A stretch of 64,000 bases of DNA. Source: DASYXZ01 sp035308965 (GTDB lineage Bacteria > Acidobacteriota > Terriglobia > UBA7540). Below are positions 34,515 through 43,049 of the stretch, one piece after another (within the stretch, counting starts at the first letter, position 1; every line of letters begins with the position of its first letter). The stretch spans positions 1 through 64,000 of the forward strand of contig DATGFN010000061.1 in the NCBI GenBank assembly GCA_035308965.1, read 5' to 3'. The notes under the pieces are model-generated. The model was not told the DNA's origin and searched no databases. It saw only the letters and a list, made by a program, of their open reading frames with translations. The position numbers were made by a program, and so were the translations under genes.

Positions 34515-35861
34515 ATGTTCGACTCCTTACAGCAAAAATTCGAAGGCGTTTTTAAGTCGCTACGGGTTCAGGGCACGCTGAACGAGAGCGCGATAGACGA
34601 GACGCTGCGCGACGTTCGCCTGGCTCTGCTGGATGCCGACGTCAACCTGAAGGTGGTGAAGGACCTTCTGGACCGGGTGCGCGTGAAAGCGATGGGCGAG
34701 GAAGTCCGCTCCGGCTTTGCTCCCGCCCAGGAAGTGGTTCGCATCGTTCGCGACGAGTTGATAGAAATCCTGGGGGGCGAGGTTTCATTCCTCACTTACA
34801 CCAAGGAGTATCCCAACGTATTCCTGATCGTCGGCTTGCAAGGCTCGGGCAAAACCACCACGGCGGGCAAGCTGGCTCTTTGGCTTTCGAACAAGCGCAA
34901 GCGCCCGATGCTGGTTTCAACCGACGTTTACCGGCCGGCGGCGCGCGAACAGTTGGCCATCATCGCCAAAGCCATCGGGATTCCGATTTTTGCCGGCGAG
35001 GGCATCAACTCCCCCATCGAGCTGGCCACGGCCGCGCGCAAAGATGCGGCCGACCGCGGCCACGACGTCCTGATTGTGGATACTGCCGGGCGGCTGCACA
35101 TTGATGAAGAGCTGATGAACGAAGTGAGCGAATTGCGCACTCGACTGCGGCCCAGCGAAGTGCTGCTGGTGGCGGACGCCATGATCGGCCAGGACGCGGT
35201 TCGGAGCGCGCAGGAATTCCACGAGCGGCTTGGAACTTCGGGCGTGATTCTGACCAAATTGGACGGTGACGCGCGCGGGGGCGCGGCGCTTTCCATCCAC
35301 CACGTCACCGGGCAGCCCATCAAGTTTGTGGGCGTGGGCGAAAAATACGATGCCCTGGAAGTTTTTCATCCGGACCGCATCGTGGGGCGCATCATGGGGA
35401 TGGGCGACATGATGTCGCTGATCGAGAAGGCCGAAGAAAAAATCGACAAGGCCAAGGCTCTCGAGGTCCATCGCAAGATTCAGACCGACACATTTTCCCT
35501 GGGCGATTTCCGCGACCAGTTGCGCCAGATGCGCTCGCTCGGCTCCATGGAGCAGATGCTCGGCATGCTGCCCAAGATCGGCATTCTAAAAGACGCCGGC
35601 AAAATGAAGGTGGACGAGAAAGAATTGGTCCATATCGAAGCCATCATCAATTCCATGACGGCGCGTGAGCGCGACAATCACGAAATCATCAACGGCAAGC
35701 GGCGCAAACGCATTGCCAAGGGCAGCGGCACCAGCGTGCAGCAAGTCAACCAACTGCTGCGGCAATACATCCAAACTAGGAAGATGATGAAGACGATGAG
35801 CCACAGTTTGCTGGGCAAGCAATTCAGCAAACTGAAGATGCCCATGACTTCGGCGGGATGA
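34515..35861 (+). CDS. ffh: Signal recognition particle protein Ffh
   Basis: From ATG 34515 a 448-residue Ffh, the GTPase that binds signal peptides of nascent membrane proteins with 4.5S RNA. The N domain (MFDSLQQKFEGVFKSLRVQG) is followed by the G domain with GLQGSGKTTT (107-116), DTAGR and TKLDGDARGG. The C-terminal M domain is Met-rich (MRSLGSMEQMLGMLPKIG). The frame extends upstream to 34326, but that N-terminal tail is not part of the family. It is the first gene of the ffh-rpsP-khpA-rimM-trmD-rplS operon. Confidence 0.96.
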   Translation: MFDSLQQKFEGVFKSLRVQGTLNESAIDETLRDVRLALLDADVNLKVVKDLLDRVRVKAMGEEVRSGFAPAQEVVRIVRDELIEILGGEVSFLTYTKEYPNVFLIVGLQGSGKTTTAGKLALWLSNKRKRPMLVSTDVYRPAAREQLAIIAKAIGIPIFAGEGINSPIELATAARKDAADRGHDVLIVDTAGRLHIDEELMNEVSELRTRLRPSEVLLVADAMIGQDAVRSAQEFHERLGTSGVILTKLDGDARGGAALSIHHVTGQPIKFVGVGEKYDALEVFHPDRIVGRIMGMGDMMSLIEKAEEKIDKAKALEVHRKIQTDTFSLGDFRDQLRQMRSLGSMEQMLGMLPKIGILKDAGKMKVDEKELVHIEAIINSMTARERDNHEIINGKRRKRIAKGSGTSVQQVNQLLRQYIQTRKMMKTMSHSLLGKQFSKLKMPMTSAG

Positions 35862-35986
35862 GGAGAAGGATTTAGGATTTAGGGATTAGGGAAGAGCAGT
35901 AAGACATTTGAAATTGGGAATTTGATGCGACCAATTTCGATTTTCCAGTTTCGAGTTTCCAATTTCGACTTTATCGAGGAGGTCCA
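35862..35986. repeat. Iterated oligomer linker between ffh and rpsP
   Basis: The gap is made of near-repeats such as GGATTTAGGATTTAGGGATT and AATTTCGA/TTTCCA units. No gene or terminator is visible. Similar slippage-like text occurs in other gaps of this window. Confidence 0.5.
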
Positions 35987-36244
35987 TTGTTAAAGATACG
36001 CCTGGCTCGCACCGGAGCCAATAAGAAGAGCAGTTACCGGATTGTGGTGATTGACCGCGAAAATGCCCGCGACGGACGTTTTGTCGAGATTCTGGGCCAT
36101 TTCAACGCGCGCCGTACCCCTCCGGAGTTGGTTTTCAATCAGGACCGGATGTCCCATTGGCTGAGCAAAGGAGCGCAACCTTCGGAAACGGTTCGCAGCT
36201 TCCTGAAGCAAAAGCCCGCGCCTGCCGCGGACGTAAAAGCCTAG
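35987..36244 (+). CDS. rpsP: 30S ribosomal protein S16
   Basis: An 85-residue protein reading MLKIRLARTGANKKSSYRIV, with RENARDGRFVEILG and NQDRMSHWLSKGAQPSETVR, all standard S16. The start is a TTG with GAGGAGG about 5 nt ahead. S16 is a 5'-domain protein of the 30S subunit. It follows ffh in the usual order. Confidence 0.96.
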   Translation: MLKIRLARTGANKKSSYRIVVIDRENARDGRFVEILGHFNARRTPPELVFNQDRMSHWLSKGAQPSETVRSFLKQKPAPAADVKA

Positions 36245-36381
36245 GGCGGCGCGACGACGCCAAAACGGATTCGGTGCAAGCGAGCCGGCTTCAATGAATC
36301 TTTCTCCGACGAAGACTTTCCTTGCGGGCCGTTGAGGCCCCGCCAAAGTATCCGGACGACTGAGCGGCGAGGGAGGCGCAG

Positions 36382-36612
36382 ATGAGAGAGCTGATCGAAG
36401 CCATAGCGAGAGCACTCGTGGATAATCCTGAACAAGTAGCAGTCCGGTCGGTGGAAGGCGAACAAGTAACGATCCTGGAACTTCGCGTGGATCCTTCCGA
36501 TCTTGGAAAAGTGATCGGCAAGCAAGGACGGACCGCGCGATCTATTCGCACCATCCTGGGGGCTGCGGGGATGAAGTTGAGGAAACGCTACACCCTGGAA
36601 ATTCTGGAGTGA
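36382..36612 (+). CDS. khpA: KH-domain RNA-binding protein KhpA
   Basis: A 76-residue single KH domain with the GKVIGKQGR loop (42-50; GxxG is GKQG). This small protein sits between rpsP and rimM in many bacteria and binds RNA, often with KhpB/Jag. GGGAGG lies ahead of the ATG. Confidence 0.93.
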   Translation: MRELIEAIARALVDNPEQVAVRSVEGEQVTILELRVDPSDLGKVIGKQGRTARSIRTILGAAGMKLRKRYTLEILE

Positions 36613-36634
36613 GCGGCAGGGGCGAATCGTCCCT

Positions 36635-37228
36635 TTGGGTGCGAGGCCAATCGAGAGCGGGAAGGTGCGGGCTGTGGCGCCGGAGAATACGCCTGAACAA
36701 ATCCTGGCCGTGGCACGTATCGTGAAGCCGCAGGGACGCCACGGCGAAGTGGTGGCCGACATTTTGACGGATTTCCCGGAGCGCTTTGAGAACCTGAGCC
36801 GGGCATTTCTGGAGAGCAAGACCGGCGGTTCGCGCGCCGTTGAGATTGAAAATACCTGGCCCCATAAGGGCCGGATAGTCCTGAAGTTTTCCGGCGTCGA
36901 TTCCATCGACCAGGCTGACCTGTTGCGCGGGCTTCACGTTTTTATTCGGCGTGAAGACCGGGTGGCCCTCCCCGAGCATCATTACTACGTTTGGGAACTG
37001 GAAGGCTGCCGCGTGATTCGAGATTTGTCTGGAAACGCGCTGGAAATAGGGGTTGTCACCGGAATCGATCGGACGGGCGGCGTCGATCTTCTCCGCGTGG
37101 CCCGGGCCGGAAATGATTCCCGCGAATTGCTGATACCGCTGACGCAGGCTATTTGCACGCGCATTGATACGGCGGACAAAACAATTGTGATTGACCCGCC
37201 GGAAGATTTGCTTGATTTGAATGGGTGA
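36635..37228 (+). CDS. rimM: Ribosome maturation factor RimM
   Basis: RimM helps assemble the 30S head with S19. The N-terminal barrel domain has AVARIVKPQGRHGEVVADIL and FPERFENLSRAFL, and the PRC-barrel part has HHYYVWELEGCRVI and LIPLTQAICTRIDT to the C-terminal DPPEDLLDL. The start is uncertain: TTG 36635 gives the longest frame, while GTGs at 36665 and 36674 (GGGAAGG ahead of the latter) would still keep the whole family domain. It lies 22 bp after khpA. Confidence 0.92.
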   Translation: MGARPIESGKVRAVAPENTPEQILAVARIVKPQGRHGEVVADILTDFPERFENLSRAFLESKTGGSRAVEIENTWPHKGRIVLKFSGVDSIDQADLLRGLHVFIRREDRVALPEHHYYVWELEGCRVIRDLSGNALEIGVVTGIDRTGGVDLLRVARAGNDSRELLIPLTQAICTRIDTADKTIVIDPPEDLLDLNG

Positions 37229-37312
37229 CGAGAGTTGGTCAGTATCTCAGTAATTCAGTTGGAGCCTTAACTGAAACACTGAAAACCCGACAACCTGAAA
37301 CACTTTTTGAAC

Positions 37313-38104
37313 ATGATTTTCGACGTCATCACCATATTTCCCGGTTTCTTCAGCGGCATACTCGAGCACGGATTGCTCAAGCGTGCGAGTGCGAGCGGCC
37401 ATGCTGACATCCGGCTGCACGATCTGCGCGATTCCACCGACGACCGTCACCGGACGGTGGACGATCGTCCCTTTGGCGGGGGACCGGGCATGGTGTTCAA
37501 GCCTGAGCCGGTGTTTCGCGCCGTGCAGGCATTGAAGACGGAGGCGGGAAGCTTGGACTTTCCCGTGATCCTGCTCTCTCCCCAGGGGCGGCTCCTGAAC
37601 CATGCCGTGGCCCAGGAGTTGTCGCAGCAGGCTCGCCTGGTTCTCATCTGCGGGCGCTACGAAGGGGTGGACGAGCGCGTGGCCACCCACCTGGCCACAG
37701 ACGAAATCTCGATTGGCGATTATGTTTTGAGCGGCGGGGAACTGGCGGCGGCCGTTGTGATGGAAGCGGTGACCCGACTTCTACCCGGCGCTCTGGGGAA
37801 TGAGGCCTCGCGCGATCAGGAGTCTTTTTCGTCATTCGAGTTCCAAGCGGGCGGCGGCCGTCACGGGCTGCTCGATTTTCCGCAGTATACGCGCCCGCCG
37901 GAATTTGGCGGGCTGAAAGTTCCGGAAGTTCTGCTGTCAGGGAACCATGAGGAAATTCGTTTGTGGCGGCATCGTCAGGCGCTCGCCAAGACCTGGCGCA
38001 GGCGGCCGGATTTGCTGTCGAATTCGCGGCTCAGCCGCGAGGACCAGATGTTGCTCGAGGATATTCAACGCGCGGAGCTTGAGCCGGCCACGCAGAAGGT
38101 TTAG
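37313..38104 (+). CDS. trmD: tRNA (guanine37-N1)-methyltransferase TrmD
   Basis: A 263-residue SPOUT methyltransferase making m1G37 in tRNA. It reads MIFDVITIFPGFFSGILEHG, DDRPFGGGPGMVFKPEPVF, ICGRYEGVDERVATH, and GDYVLSGGELAAAVV with the SAM-binding trefoil knot. The ATG at 37313 lacks a clear ribosome site; an 84-bp gap of CAGT-like oligomer text separates it from rimM. Family length is normal. Confidence 0.96.
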   Translation: MIFDVITIFPGFFSGILEHGLLKRASASGHADIRLHDLRDSTDDRHRTVDDRPFGGGPGMVFKPEPVFRAVQALKTEAGSLDFPVILLSPQGRLLNHAVAQELSQQARLVLICGRYEGVDERVATHLATDEISIGDYVLSGGELAAAVVMEAVTRLLPGALGNEASRDQESFSSFEFQAGGGRHGLLDFPQYTRPPEFGGLKVPEVLLSGNHEEIRLWRHRQALAKTWRRRPDLLSNSRLSREDQMLLEDIQRAELEPATQKV

Positions 38105-38120
38105 AAGCAATTTGCACTTT

Positions 38121-38190
38121 GTAGCGGCGGTTGGAGTTTATCCCGCGAAGGCGGGGACCGCCGGCCGCGGCGTTCAGAGAGCGCCGCTAC
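38121..38190. repeat. Palindromic intergenic repeat, copy C
   Basis: It begins GTAGCGGCGG and ends GCGCCGCTAC, with an internal CCCGC/GCGGG hairpin. It shares its termini with copies at 38607 and 43940 and lies between trmD and rplS. Confidence 0.7.
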
Positions 38191-38216
38191 AATCTCAGTT
38201 CAGGAGTTTAATCATC

Positions 38217-38594
38217 ATGACCGTACTCGACAAGATCGAACAAGGACAAATGAAGAAGGACCTCCCGGATTTCCGGGCGGGAGACAATGTGCGCGTCCAC
38301 GTCAAGATCAAGGAAGGCGACAAGGAACGCGTGCAGGTTTTCGAGGGGGCGGTCATCGGCCGACGGCGCGCCGCCAGCCATTCCACCTTCACGGTCCGCA
38401 AGATTTCCTTCGGACACGGCGTGGAGCGCATCTTCCCGCTGCACTCGCCCGTCATCGAAAAGATTGAGGTGGTCCGCGCCGGCCACGTGCGCCGCGCCAA
38501 GCTCTATTACCTGCGCAAGCTCCGCGGCAAGGCTGCCCGCATTAAGGAAGAGCGCCAGGAACAGGAAACGAAAGCCACGCCGGCCGCGAAGTGA
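38217..38594 (+). CDS. rplS: 50S ribosomal protein L19
   Basis: A 125-residue L19: DLPDFRAGDNVRVHVKIKEG, RVQVFEGAVIGRRRAASHST, FTVRKISFGHGVERIFPLHS and RRAKLYYLRKLRGKAARIKE. The true start is ATG 38217 with AGGAG ahead. The upstream frame happens to stay open through the repeat and into trmD. L19 sits at the 30S-50S interface. Confidence 0.96.
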   Translation: MTVLDKIEQGQMKKDLPDFRAGDNVRVHVKIKEGDKERVQVFEGAVIGRRRAASHSTFTVRKISFGHGVERIFPLHSPVIEKIEVVRAGHVRRAKLYYLRKLRGKAARIKEERQEQETKATPAAK

Positions 38595-38606
38595 GCCCGA
38601 GGGCCC

Positions 38607-38677
38607 GTAGAGGCGGCTTCATGCCGCCACATTGGCCCAAAATCACGGAGAGAGTGGCGGGGTAAACCCGCCGCTAC
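38607..38677. repeat. Palindromic intergenic repeat, copy B
   Basis: It begins GTAGAGGCGGCTTCATGCCG and ends AAACCCGCCGCTAC. Its reverse complement matches copy A at 43940 closely at both ends, so the two are inverted copies of one dispersed element. Confidence 0.75.
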
Positions 38678-38713
38678 TTGGAATTCCTGTGGTAAACTTC
38701 CCCCGGTCAAACG

Positions 38714-39391
38714 ATGGGGCGCGCCCTCGATTCGAGCCAATACTCGTGCACGCGGATTTTTGAGGCTCAAGCCGCGCGCCGCGGATGCCGCCTGGTGGCG
38801 GGATGTGATGAAGCCGGGCGCGGGGCGTTGCTCGGCCCGCTTTACGCCGCCGCTGTGATCCTCGATCCAAATCATTCCATCCCCGGTGTTGACGACTCCA
38901 AAAAACTTTCAGCCCAAGAACGCACCAAGTTCGCGCTCGAGATTCGCGCCAAAGCGATTGCCTTCCAGGTGGTGGCCGTGGAGGCGGCGGAAGTGGATGC
39001 CATCAACGTTTATGAAGCTTCACGCCGGGCCATGATCCGCGCTATCCATGCGCTGATTCCCGCGCCTGACTTTATCCTGACCGATGCCATGCCCCTCGCT
39101 CGCCGGGACGATGCGGCGGGATTTCCGATTCCTTATCGCTCCATCATTCACGGGGACGCGCGCTCGGTTTCCATCGCCGCTGCTTCTATTCTGGCCAAGG
39201 TGGCGCGCGACGCACGCCTGGAGGAACTCGATGGTCAGTACCCCCAATATCGCCTCGCCAAAAATAAAGGTTACGGCACGCCAGACCATTTTGCTTCGCT
39301 CTCCCGGTACGGGCCCTGCCCCGAACATCGCCAAACTTTCCAGCCTGTCAAGGATTGCCTGCTTCCCCTCTTCCCTTTCAACGCCACTTGA
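38714..39391 (+). CDS. rnhB: Ribonuclease HII
   Basis: A 225-residue RNase HII, which removes ribonucleotides and RNA from RNA-DNA hybrids. It has CDEAGRGALLGPLYAAAVIL with catalytic Asp32-Glu33, DDSKKLSAQER, DFILTDAMPL and IHGDARSVSIAAASILAKVA with further acidic residues. It follows rplS as in many genomes. Confidence 0.95.
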   Translation: MGRALDSSQYSCTRIFEAQAARRGCRLVAGCDEAGRGALLGPLYAAAVILDPNHSIPGVDDSKKLSAQERTKFALEIRAKAIAFQVVAVEAAEVDAINVYEASRRAMIRAIHALIPAPDFILTDAMPLARRDDAAGFPIPYRSIIHGDARSVSIAAASILAKVARDARLEELDGQYPQYRLAKNKGYGTPDHFASLSRYGPCPEHRQTFQPVKDCLLPLFPFNAT

Positions 39392-39496
39392 CGCATGCTG
39401 CCGGCAATTTAAATCTCTTGAGCGCGGGTCTTGCTGAATCCGGTGTTATACTCGGACGCGCAAAAAACCATTATTTGTCCCTGAACCGGAGAGTTC

Positions 39497-40783
39497 ATGG
39501 CTTCGTTGCTCATCAAACGCGGAAGGGTAATTTCCCCTCAAGATTCCCTGGATGGTGTGCTCGACGTCCTGGTGGAGAGTGGCATGATCCATCAGATTGC
39601 GCCGGAAGTGACTGCGCGCGCCGACGACACCATCGACGCCGAGGGGTTGGTGGTTTGCCCGGGCTTTGTGGACCTGCACGCGCATCTGCGTGTGCCGGGG
39701 GGCGAGATTTCCGAGACTCTCGAGACTGGTCTATCTGCCGCTGTGGCGGGCGGGTTCACATCCGTGTGTACAATGCCCAATACGCGACCCGTGAATGACA
39801 ATCCTGAATCCACCCGCTCGCTGATTGACCTCGCGGGGGCAATCGGACTGGCTCGCGTTTTCCCCATTGCCGCCGTCTCCAAAGGGAGCGATGGAGTGGA
39901 ACTAACGGATTTCGAGCGGCTGGTTGAGGCCGGGGCAGTCGCATTTTCCGATGATGGGCGCCCCGTAAAGACGGCGGAATTGATGCGCCATGCCATGGAA
40001 AAGGCCCTATTTCTCGAGGTCCCCATCATCGATCATTGCGAAGACCCCAAGTTGAGCGCAGGCGGAGCCATCAACCAGGGAGCTCTATCGGAGCGGCTTG
40101 GGCTGAGAGGAATCCCCAATGCTTCGGAGGATATCTGCGTGGCGCGCGACCTGGGCATGGCGGAGGTTACAGGTGCGCACTTGCACGTGGCTCACCTCTC
40201 CACCGCACAAGCCTGCAAGATGGTTCGTGAGGCCAAGCGACGCGGCGTCCGCGCCACTTGCGAAGTCACGCCCCACCATTTCACCTTGACTGACGATGCG
40301 ATTGAGAAATATGGGACCCACGCCAAGATGAATCCTCCCCTTCGCAATTCCGCTGACCTAAGCGCCATCCTGGCCGGAATCGCTGATGGTACTGTGGACG
40401 CTATCGCCACCGATCACGCCCCGCATGCCCCGGAACTTAAGGCGAAGTCCATCCCTGAAGCGCCTTTCGGGGTTATCGGGTTTGAAACGGCCCTGGCCCT
40501 TGCCATGACCCAACTGGTTCATGCTGGAAAGATTTCCCTGCCTCATCTTATTGTCCTCATGAGCACAAACCCCGCCCGTATCATCCGGCAGAAGGTCAAC
40601 CCCAATCTTGGACGGCTGAAATTGGGAGGGATTGCGGATATCACTATCTTTGATCCAGAATGCAATTGGACTTACCGCGCGGTGGGTGGCCGCTCCAAGA
40701 GCCGTAACTCCCCGTTTGACGGCTGGACTTTCAAAGGACTAGTAACTACAACTATAGTTTCAGGGAAAGTGGTTTACGGCTAA
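39497..40783 (+). CDS. pyrC: Dihydroorotase
   Basis: A 428-residue amidohydrolase of pyrimidine synthesis, converting carbamoyl-aspartate to dihydroorotate. The metal motif is DLHAHLRVPG and the second signature is ATDHAPHAPELK; GAHLHVAHLSTAQACKMV supplies other His ligands. The usual REPG after the first motif reads RVPG, a mild deviation. No pyrB is next to it. A strong terminator follows at 40869. Confidence 0.94.
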   Translation: MASLLIKRGRVISPQDSLDGVLDVLVESGMIHQIAPEVTARADDTIDAEGLVVCPGFVDLHAHLRVPGGEISETLETGLSAAVAGGFTSVCTMPNTRPVNDNPESTRSLIDLAGAIGLARVFPIAAVSKGSDGVELTDFERLVEAGAVAFSDDGRPVKTAELMRHAMEKALFLEVPIIDHCEDPKLSAGGAINQGALSERLGLRGIPNASEDICVARDLGMAEVTGAHLHVAHLSTAQACKMVREAKRRGVRATCEVTPHHFTLTDDAIEKYGTHAKMNPPLRNSADLSAILAGIADGTVDAIATDHAPHAPELKAKSIPEAPFGVIGFETALALAMTQLVHAGKISLPHLIVLMSTNPARIIRQKVNPNLGRLKLGGIADITIFDPECNWTYRAVGGRSKSRNSPFDGWTFKGLVTTTIVSGKVVYG

Positions 40784-40860
40784 GCTTGATCCGAAGGAAT
40801 AAGCTACAGAGGGAAATTAGTGAAGCGCGGAGGAAGTCTCTTTACGTAGGGGTGCCTCAA

Positions 40861-40980
40861 TGTGGAGTGCGGCAGCTTGCTGCCGCTTTTTCCCAAGCAG
40901 CTAACGCGTGCGCCAAGAGCCAAGTATTACAGCGAACAAACTTTTACAATTCATAGCGGCAGCAAGCTGCGACACTCTAT
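40861..40980. repeat. 120-bp inverted-repeat element between pyrC and pyrE
   Basis: The left arm (TGTGGAGTGCGGCAGCTTGC, continuing to 40887) and right arm (40955-40980, AGCGGCAGCAAGCTGCGACA then CTCTAT) are inverted copies with a few mismatches. Each arm can itself fold as a GCAGC hairpin. Between them lie about 67 unrelated bases. Confidence 0.65.
40869..40891 (+). terminator. Intrinsic terminator after pyrC
   Basis: GCGGCAGC (40869-40876), TT, GCTGCCGC (40879-40886) and then TTTTT form an ideal factor-independent terminator 86 bp after the pyrC stop. Confidence 0.85.
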
Positions 40981-41033
40981 AACCTCAGGCAACCGTGAAG
41001 AAGTGTTGGACTCAGAGCACTAGGTACGCTGTA

Positions 41034-41615
41034 TCAGGATTTGGGTTTTGGCCGGCTGCCTGGTTTGATGGCGGGAATGCCTGACCGACACAAGGGGCAA
41101 TCGGCAGGATTGTAGTTTTCGACCTTTAGAGTTATAAGAGTAGCTTTGGGAACGCCTAAGTCTGCTTTACCGCCGCTGCGGTCGATTAGCGCCCCCACCC
41201 CCACGACTTTGCCGCCCGCTTGTTTGACGCATTCCATAGTTTCACGGGTCGAGCCGCCGGTGGTGATCACATCTTCTACTACAATTGTAGGTTCATCCGG
41301 CGCCAGACTGAACCCCCGCCGCAAGGTCATGGCGCCATCCTGGCGCTCGGTGAACAGGGCCCGCACTCCGAGCGCTCGCGCCACCTCGTGAGCCACAATC
41401 ACTCCTCCGAGAGCCGGCGCCACCACCACCGATGCGGGTGCCTGTCGCAGTTTTGCAGCTAGTTCCGAACACAATTGCTCAGCGATGCGAGGGTGCTGCA
41501 AAACCAGGGCGCACTGAATGTACCGGTCACTGTGGAGGCCCGAGGAGAGAATGAAGTGGCCTTCGAGCAGTGCAGAGTTGGTTCGAAATATTTGGAGAAT
41601 CTCTTCTTCAGTCAT
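41034..41615 (-). CDS. pyrE: Orotate phosphoribosyltransferase
   Basis: PyrE joins orotate to PRPP giving OMP. It has SSGLHSDRYIQCALVLQHP, the PRPP loop TIVVEDVITTGGSTRE, and a C-terminal CPLCRSG zinc-knuckle-like tail that is less common. The ATG at 41615 (MTEEEILQ) is favoured; a frame to 41663 overlaps pyrF. The gene follows pyrF on the same strand, encoding the last two UMP steps. Confidence 0.93.
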   Translation of the reverse strand: MTEEEILQIFRTNSALLEGHFILSSGLHSDRYIQCALVLQHPRIAEQLCSELAAKLRQAPASVVVAPALGGVIVAHEVARALGVRALFTERQDGAMTLRRGFSLAPDEPTIVVEDVITTGGSTRETMECVKQAGGKVVGVGALIDRSGGKADLGVPKATLITLKVENYNPADCPLCRSGIPAIKPGSRPKPKS

Positions 41616-41649
41616 GATCGTTTGCGTTGGCAACGAACGAGAAAATGCA

Positions 41650-42438
41650 TCAGGCATAGGCAACGGCCAGAGCTTTCTTCATCCGGTCCACTATGCCGTC
41701 AGCCGCAGCCCCGGGGTCTGGCGCCTGGGTAATGGGCCGGCCCACCACCAGATAATTTGCCCCAGCGGCAATGGCTGAACCTGGAGTTGCGATTCGCGCC
41801 TGGTCATCCGGACTGGCCTGGCTGGAGTTCGTGCCATCCGGCGCCGGGGCCGGCCGGATACCTGGCGTAACAATGACCAATTGAGGGCCACAGCTTTTAC
41901 GGATGGCGGAAATTTCTATTGGAGAAGCAACAACCCCATCAACCCCCGCGGCTTGCGCCAAGCGGGCGAGGCGAACAACAGTTTCTTCGGGACTCCCCGT
42001 AAATCCGATTTCTGACAGGTCTTCCGCTGCGAGGCTCGTCAAGACAGTGACGGCCAAAACCAGCGGCCTTTGTTTTCCGGCGCTTTCCGCGCCAACGCGC
42101 GCGCCCTCGATCGCCGCCTCCATCATCTTTCGCCCGCCGTTCGCGTGGACCGTGAACATATTCACCCCAAGTCGGGCTGCTTCGCGCGCCGCCGATTTCA
42201 CCGTGTTGGGGATATCGTTGAATTTCAGGTCGAGGAACACCTGATCTCCGCCGGCCACCATTCGGCGGACCAGGTCGGGGCCCGCGGCGCTAAACAATTC
42301 CGAGCCCACCTTGAACACGCCCACGTGGCCGCGCAGTTTCTCTGCCGCCTCCGTAGCTTGGTGGGCACTCGGAAAATCGAGTGCCACAATAAGTTTGTTT
42401 CGAACCTGCGTTCTGTCCTGAACAGGCATGAGGAACAT
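41650..42438 (-). CDS. pyrF: Orotidine 5'-phosphate decarboxylase
   Basis: A 263-residue TIM-barrel enzyme making UMP. It has NKLIVALDFPS, the catalytic DLKFNDIPNTV, GVDGVVASP, VTPGIRP and NYLVVGRPI. The frame extends upstream to 42597, but the family starts near the ATGs at 42438 or 42429. It overlaps or abuts pyrE and is transcribed with it. Confidence 0.94.
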   Translation of the reverse strand: MFLMPVQDRTQVRNKLIVALDFPSAHQATEAAEKLRGHVGVFKVGSELFSAAGPDLVRRMVAGGDQVFLDLKFNDIPNTVKSAAREAARLGVNMFTVHANGGRKMMEAAIEGARVGAESAGKQRPLVLAVTVLTSLAAEDLSEIGFTGSPEETVVRLARLAQAAGVDGVVASPIEISAIRKSCGPQLVIVTPGIRPAPAPDGTNSSQASPDDQARIATPGSAIAAGANYLVVGRPITQAPDPGAAADGIVDRMKKALAVAYA

Positions 42439-42580
42439 ATTACCGGAAGGGCGCGAAAAGGCGGAAAGAAAATTATCTCCATCCGACGGCGTACCTCCCC
42501 GACCGATGATAGGAAATGCCCGGAACCCGCAGCCCGATGTCAATAAAGTAGAATCACATACCGCCGCCCGAAAATTTTCC

Positions 42581-42619
42581 TTGACAAATCCATCCAACTG
42601 TCATAGTGTCCTATGACAG
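42581..42619 (+). promoter_or_regulatory. GntR promoter with perfect operator over the -10
   Basis: TTGACA (42581-42586) and TAGTGT (42604-42609) are 17 bases apart. A perfect 9-bp inverted repeat, CTGTCATAG (42598-42606) and CTATGACAG (42611-42619) with spacer TGTC, covers the -10 and the start site. It is the probable operator for the YtrA-type regulator encoded just downstream. Confidence 0.75.
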
Positions 42620-42629
42620 AGGGCCTCTC

Positions 42630-43043
42630 ATGTTACTGCAAATCAGTTACAAGTCCAGCACGCCGATCTACTTCCAGATCGTCGAACAGGTCAAGGCCGC
42701 CGCCGCTTCCGGGGCCCTGCAACCGGGCGAGGCGCTCCCCTCCATCCGCCCCTTGGCCGAGGAATTGCGCGTGAACCGCAACACCATTGCCAAAGCCTAC
42801 TCGGAGCTGGAAAGCCTGGGCGTGATTGAAACGCTTCCCGGGCGCGGTTGTTACCTGAAAGAGAATCATTCATCGCTGCGCAAGGAAGTGCGCCGCAAGT
42901 TGTTGACCGAGGAGATCGACCGCGCCGTGGTGCAGGCGCACCATTTGCAGGTACCCCGCGATGAATTCCTGGAATTGATCCGCGAACGAATTGACGCGCT
43001 CGACAGCAAACGGCGCGCCCACGAACACCATATGGAGGATTGA
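42630..43043 (+). CDS. GntR-family (YtrA-type) regulator of the ABC exporter
   Basis: A 137-residue protein. It has the GntR winged HTH (PIYFQIVEQVKAAAASGAL, LPSIRPLAEELRVNRNTIAK, AYSELESLGVIET) and a short C-terminal dimer helix, the YtrA subclass that usually represses a neighbouring ABC transporter. AGAGGG precedes the ATG. The ABC genes follow within 6 bp. An operator overlaps its promoter. Confidence 0.9.
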   Translation: MLLQISYKSSTPIYFQIVEQVKAAAASGALQPGEALPSIRPLAEELRVNRNTIAKAYSELESLGVIETLPGRGCYLKENHSSLRKEVRRKLLTEEIDRAVVQAHHLQVPRDEFLELIRERIDALDSKRRAHEHHMED

Positions 43044-43049
43044 GCAGCC

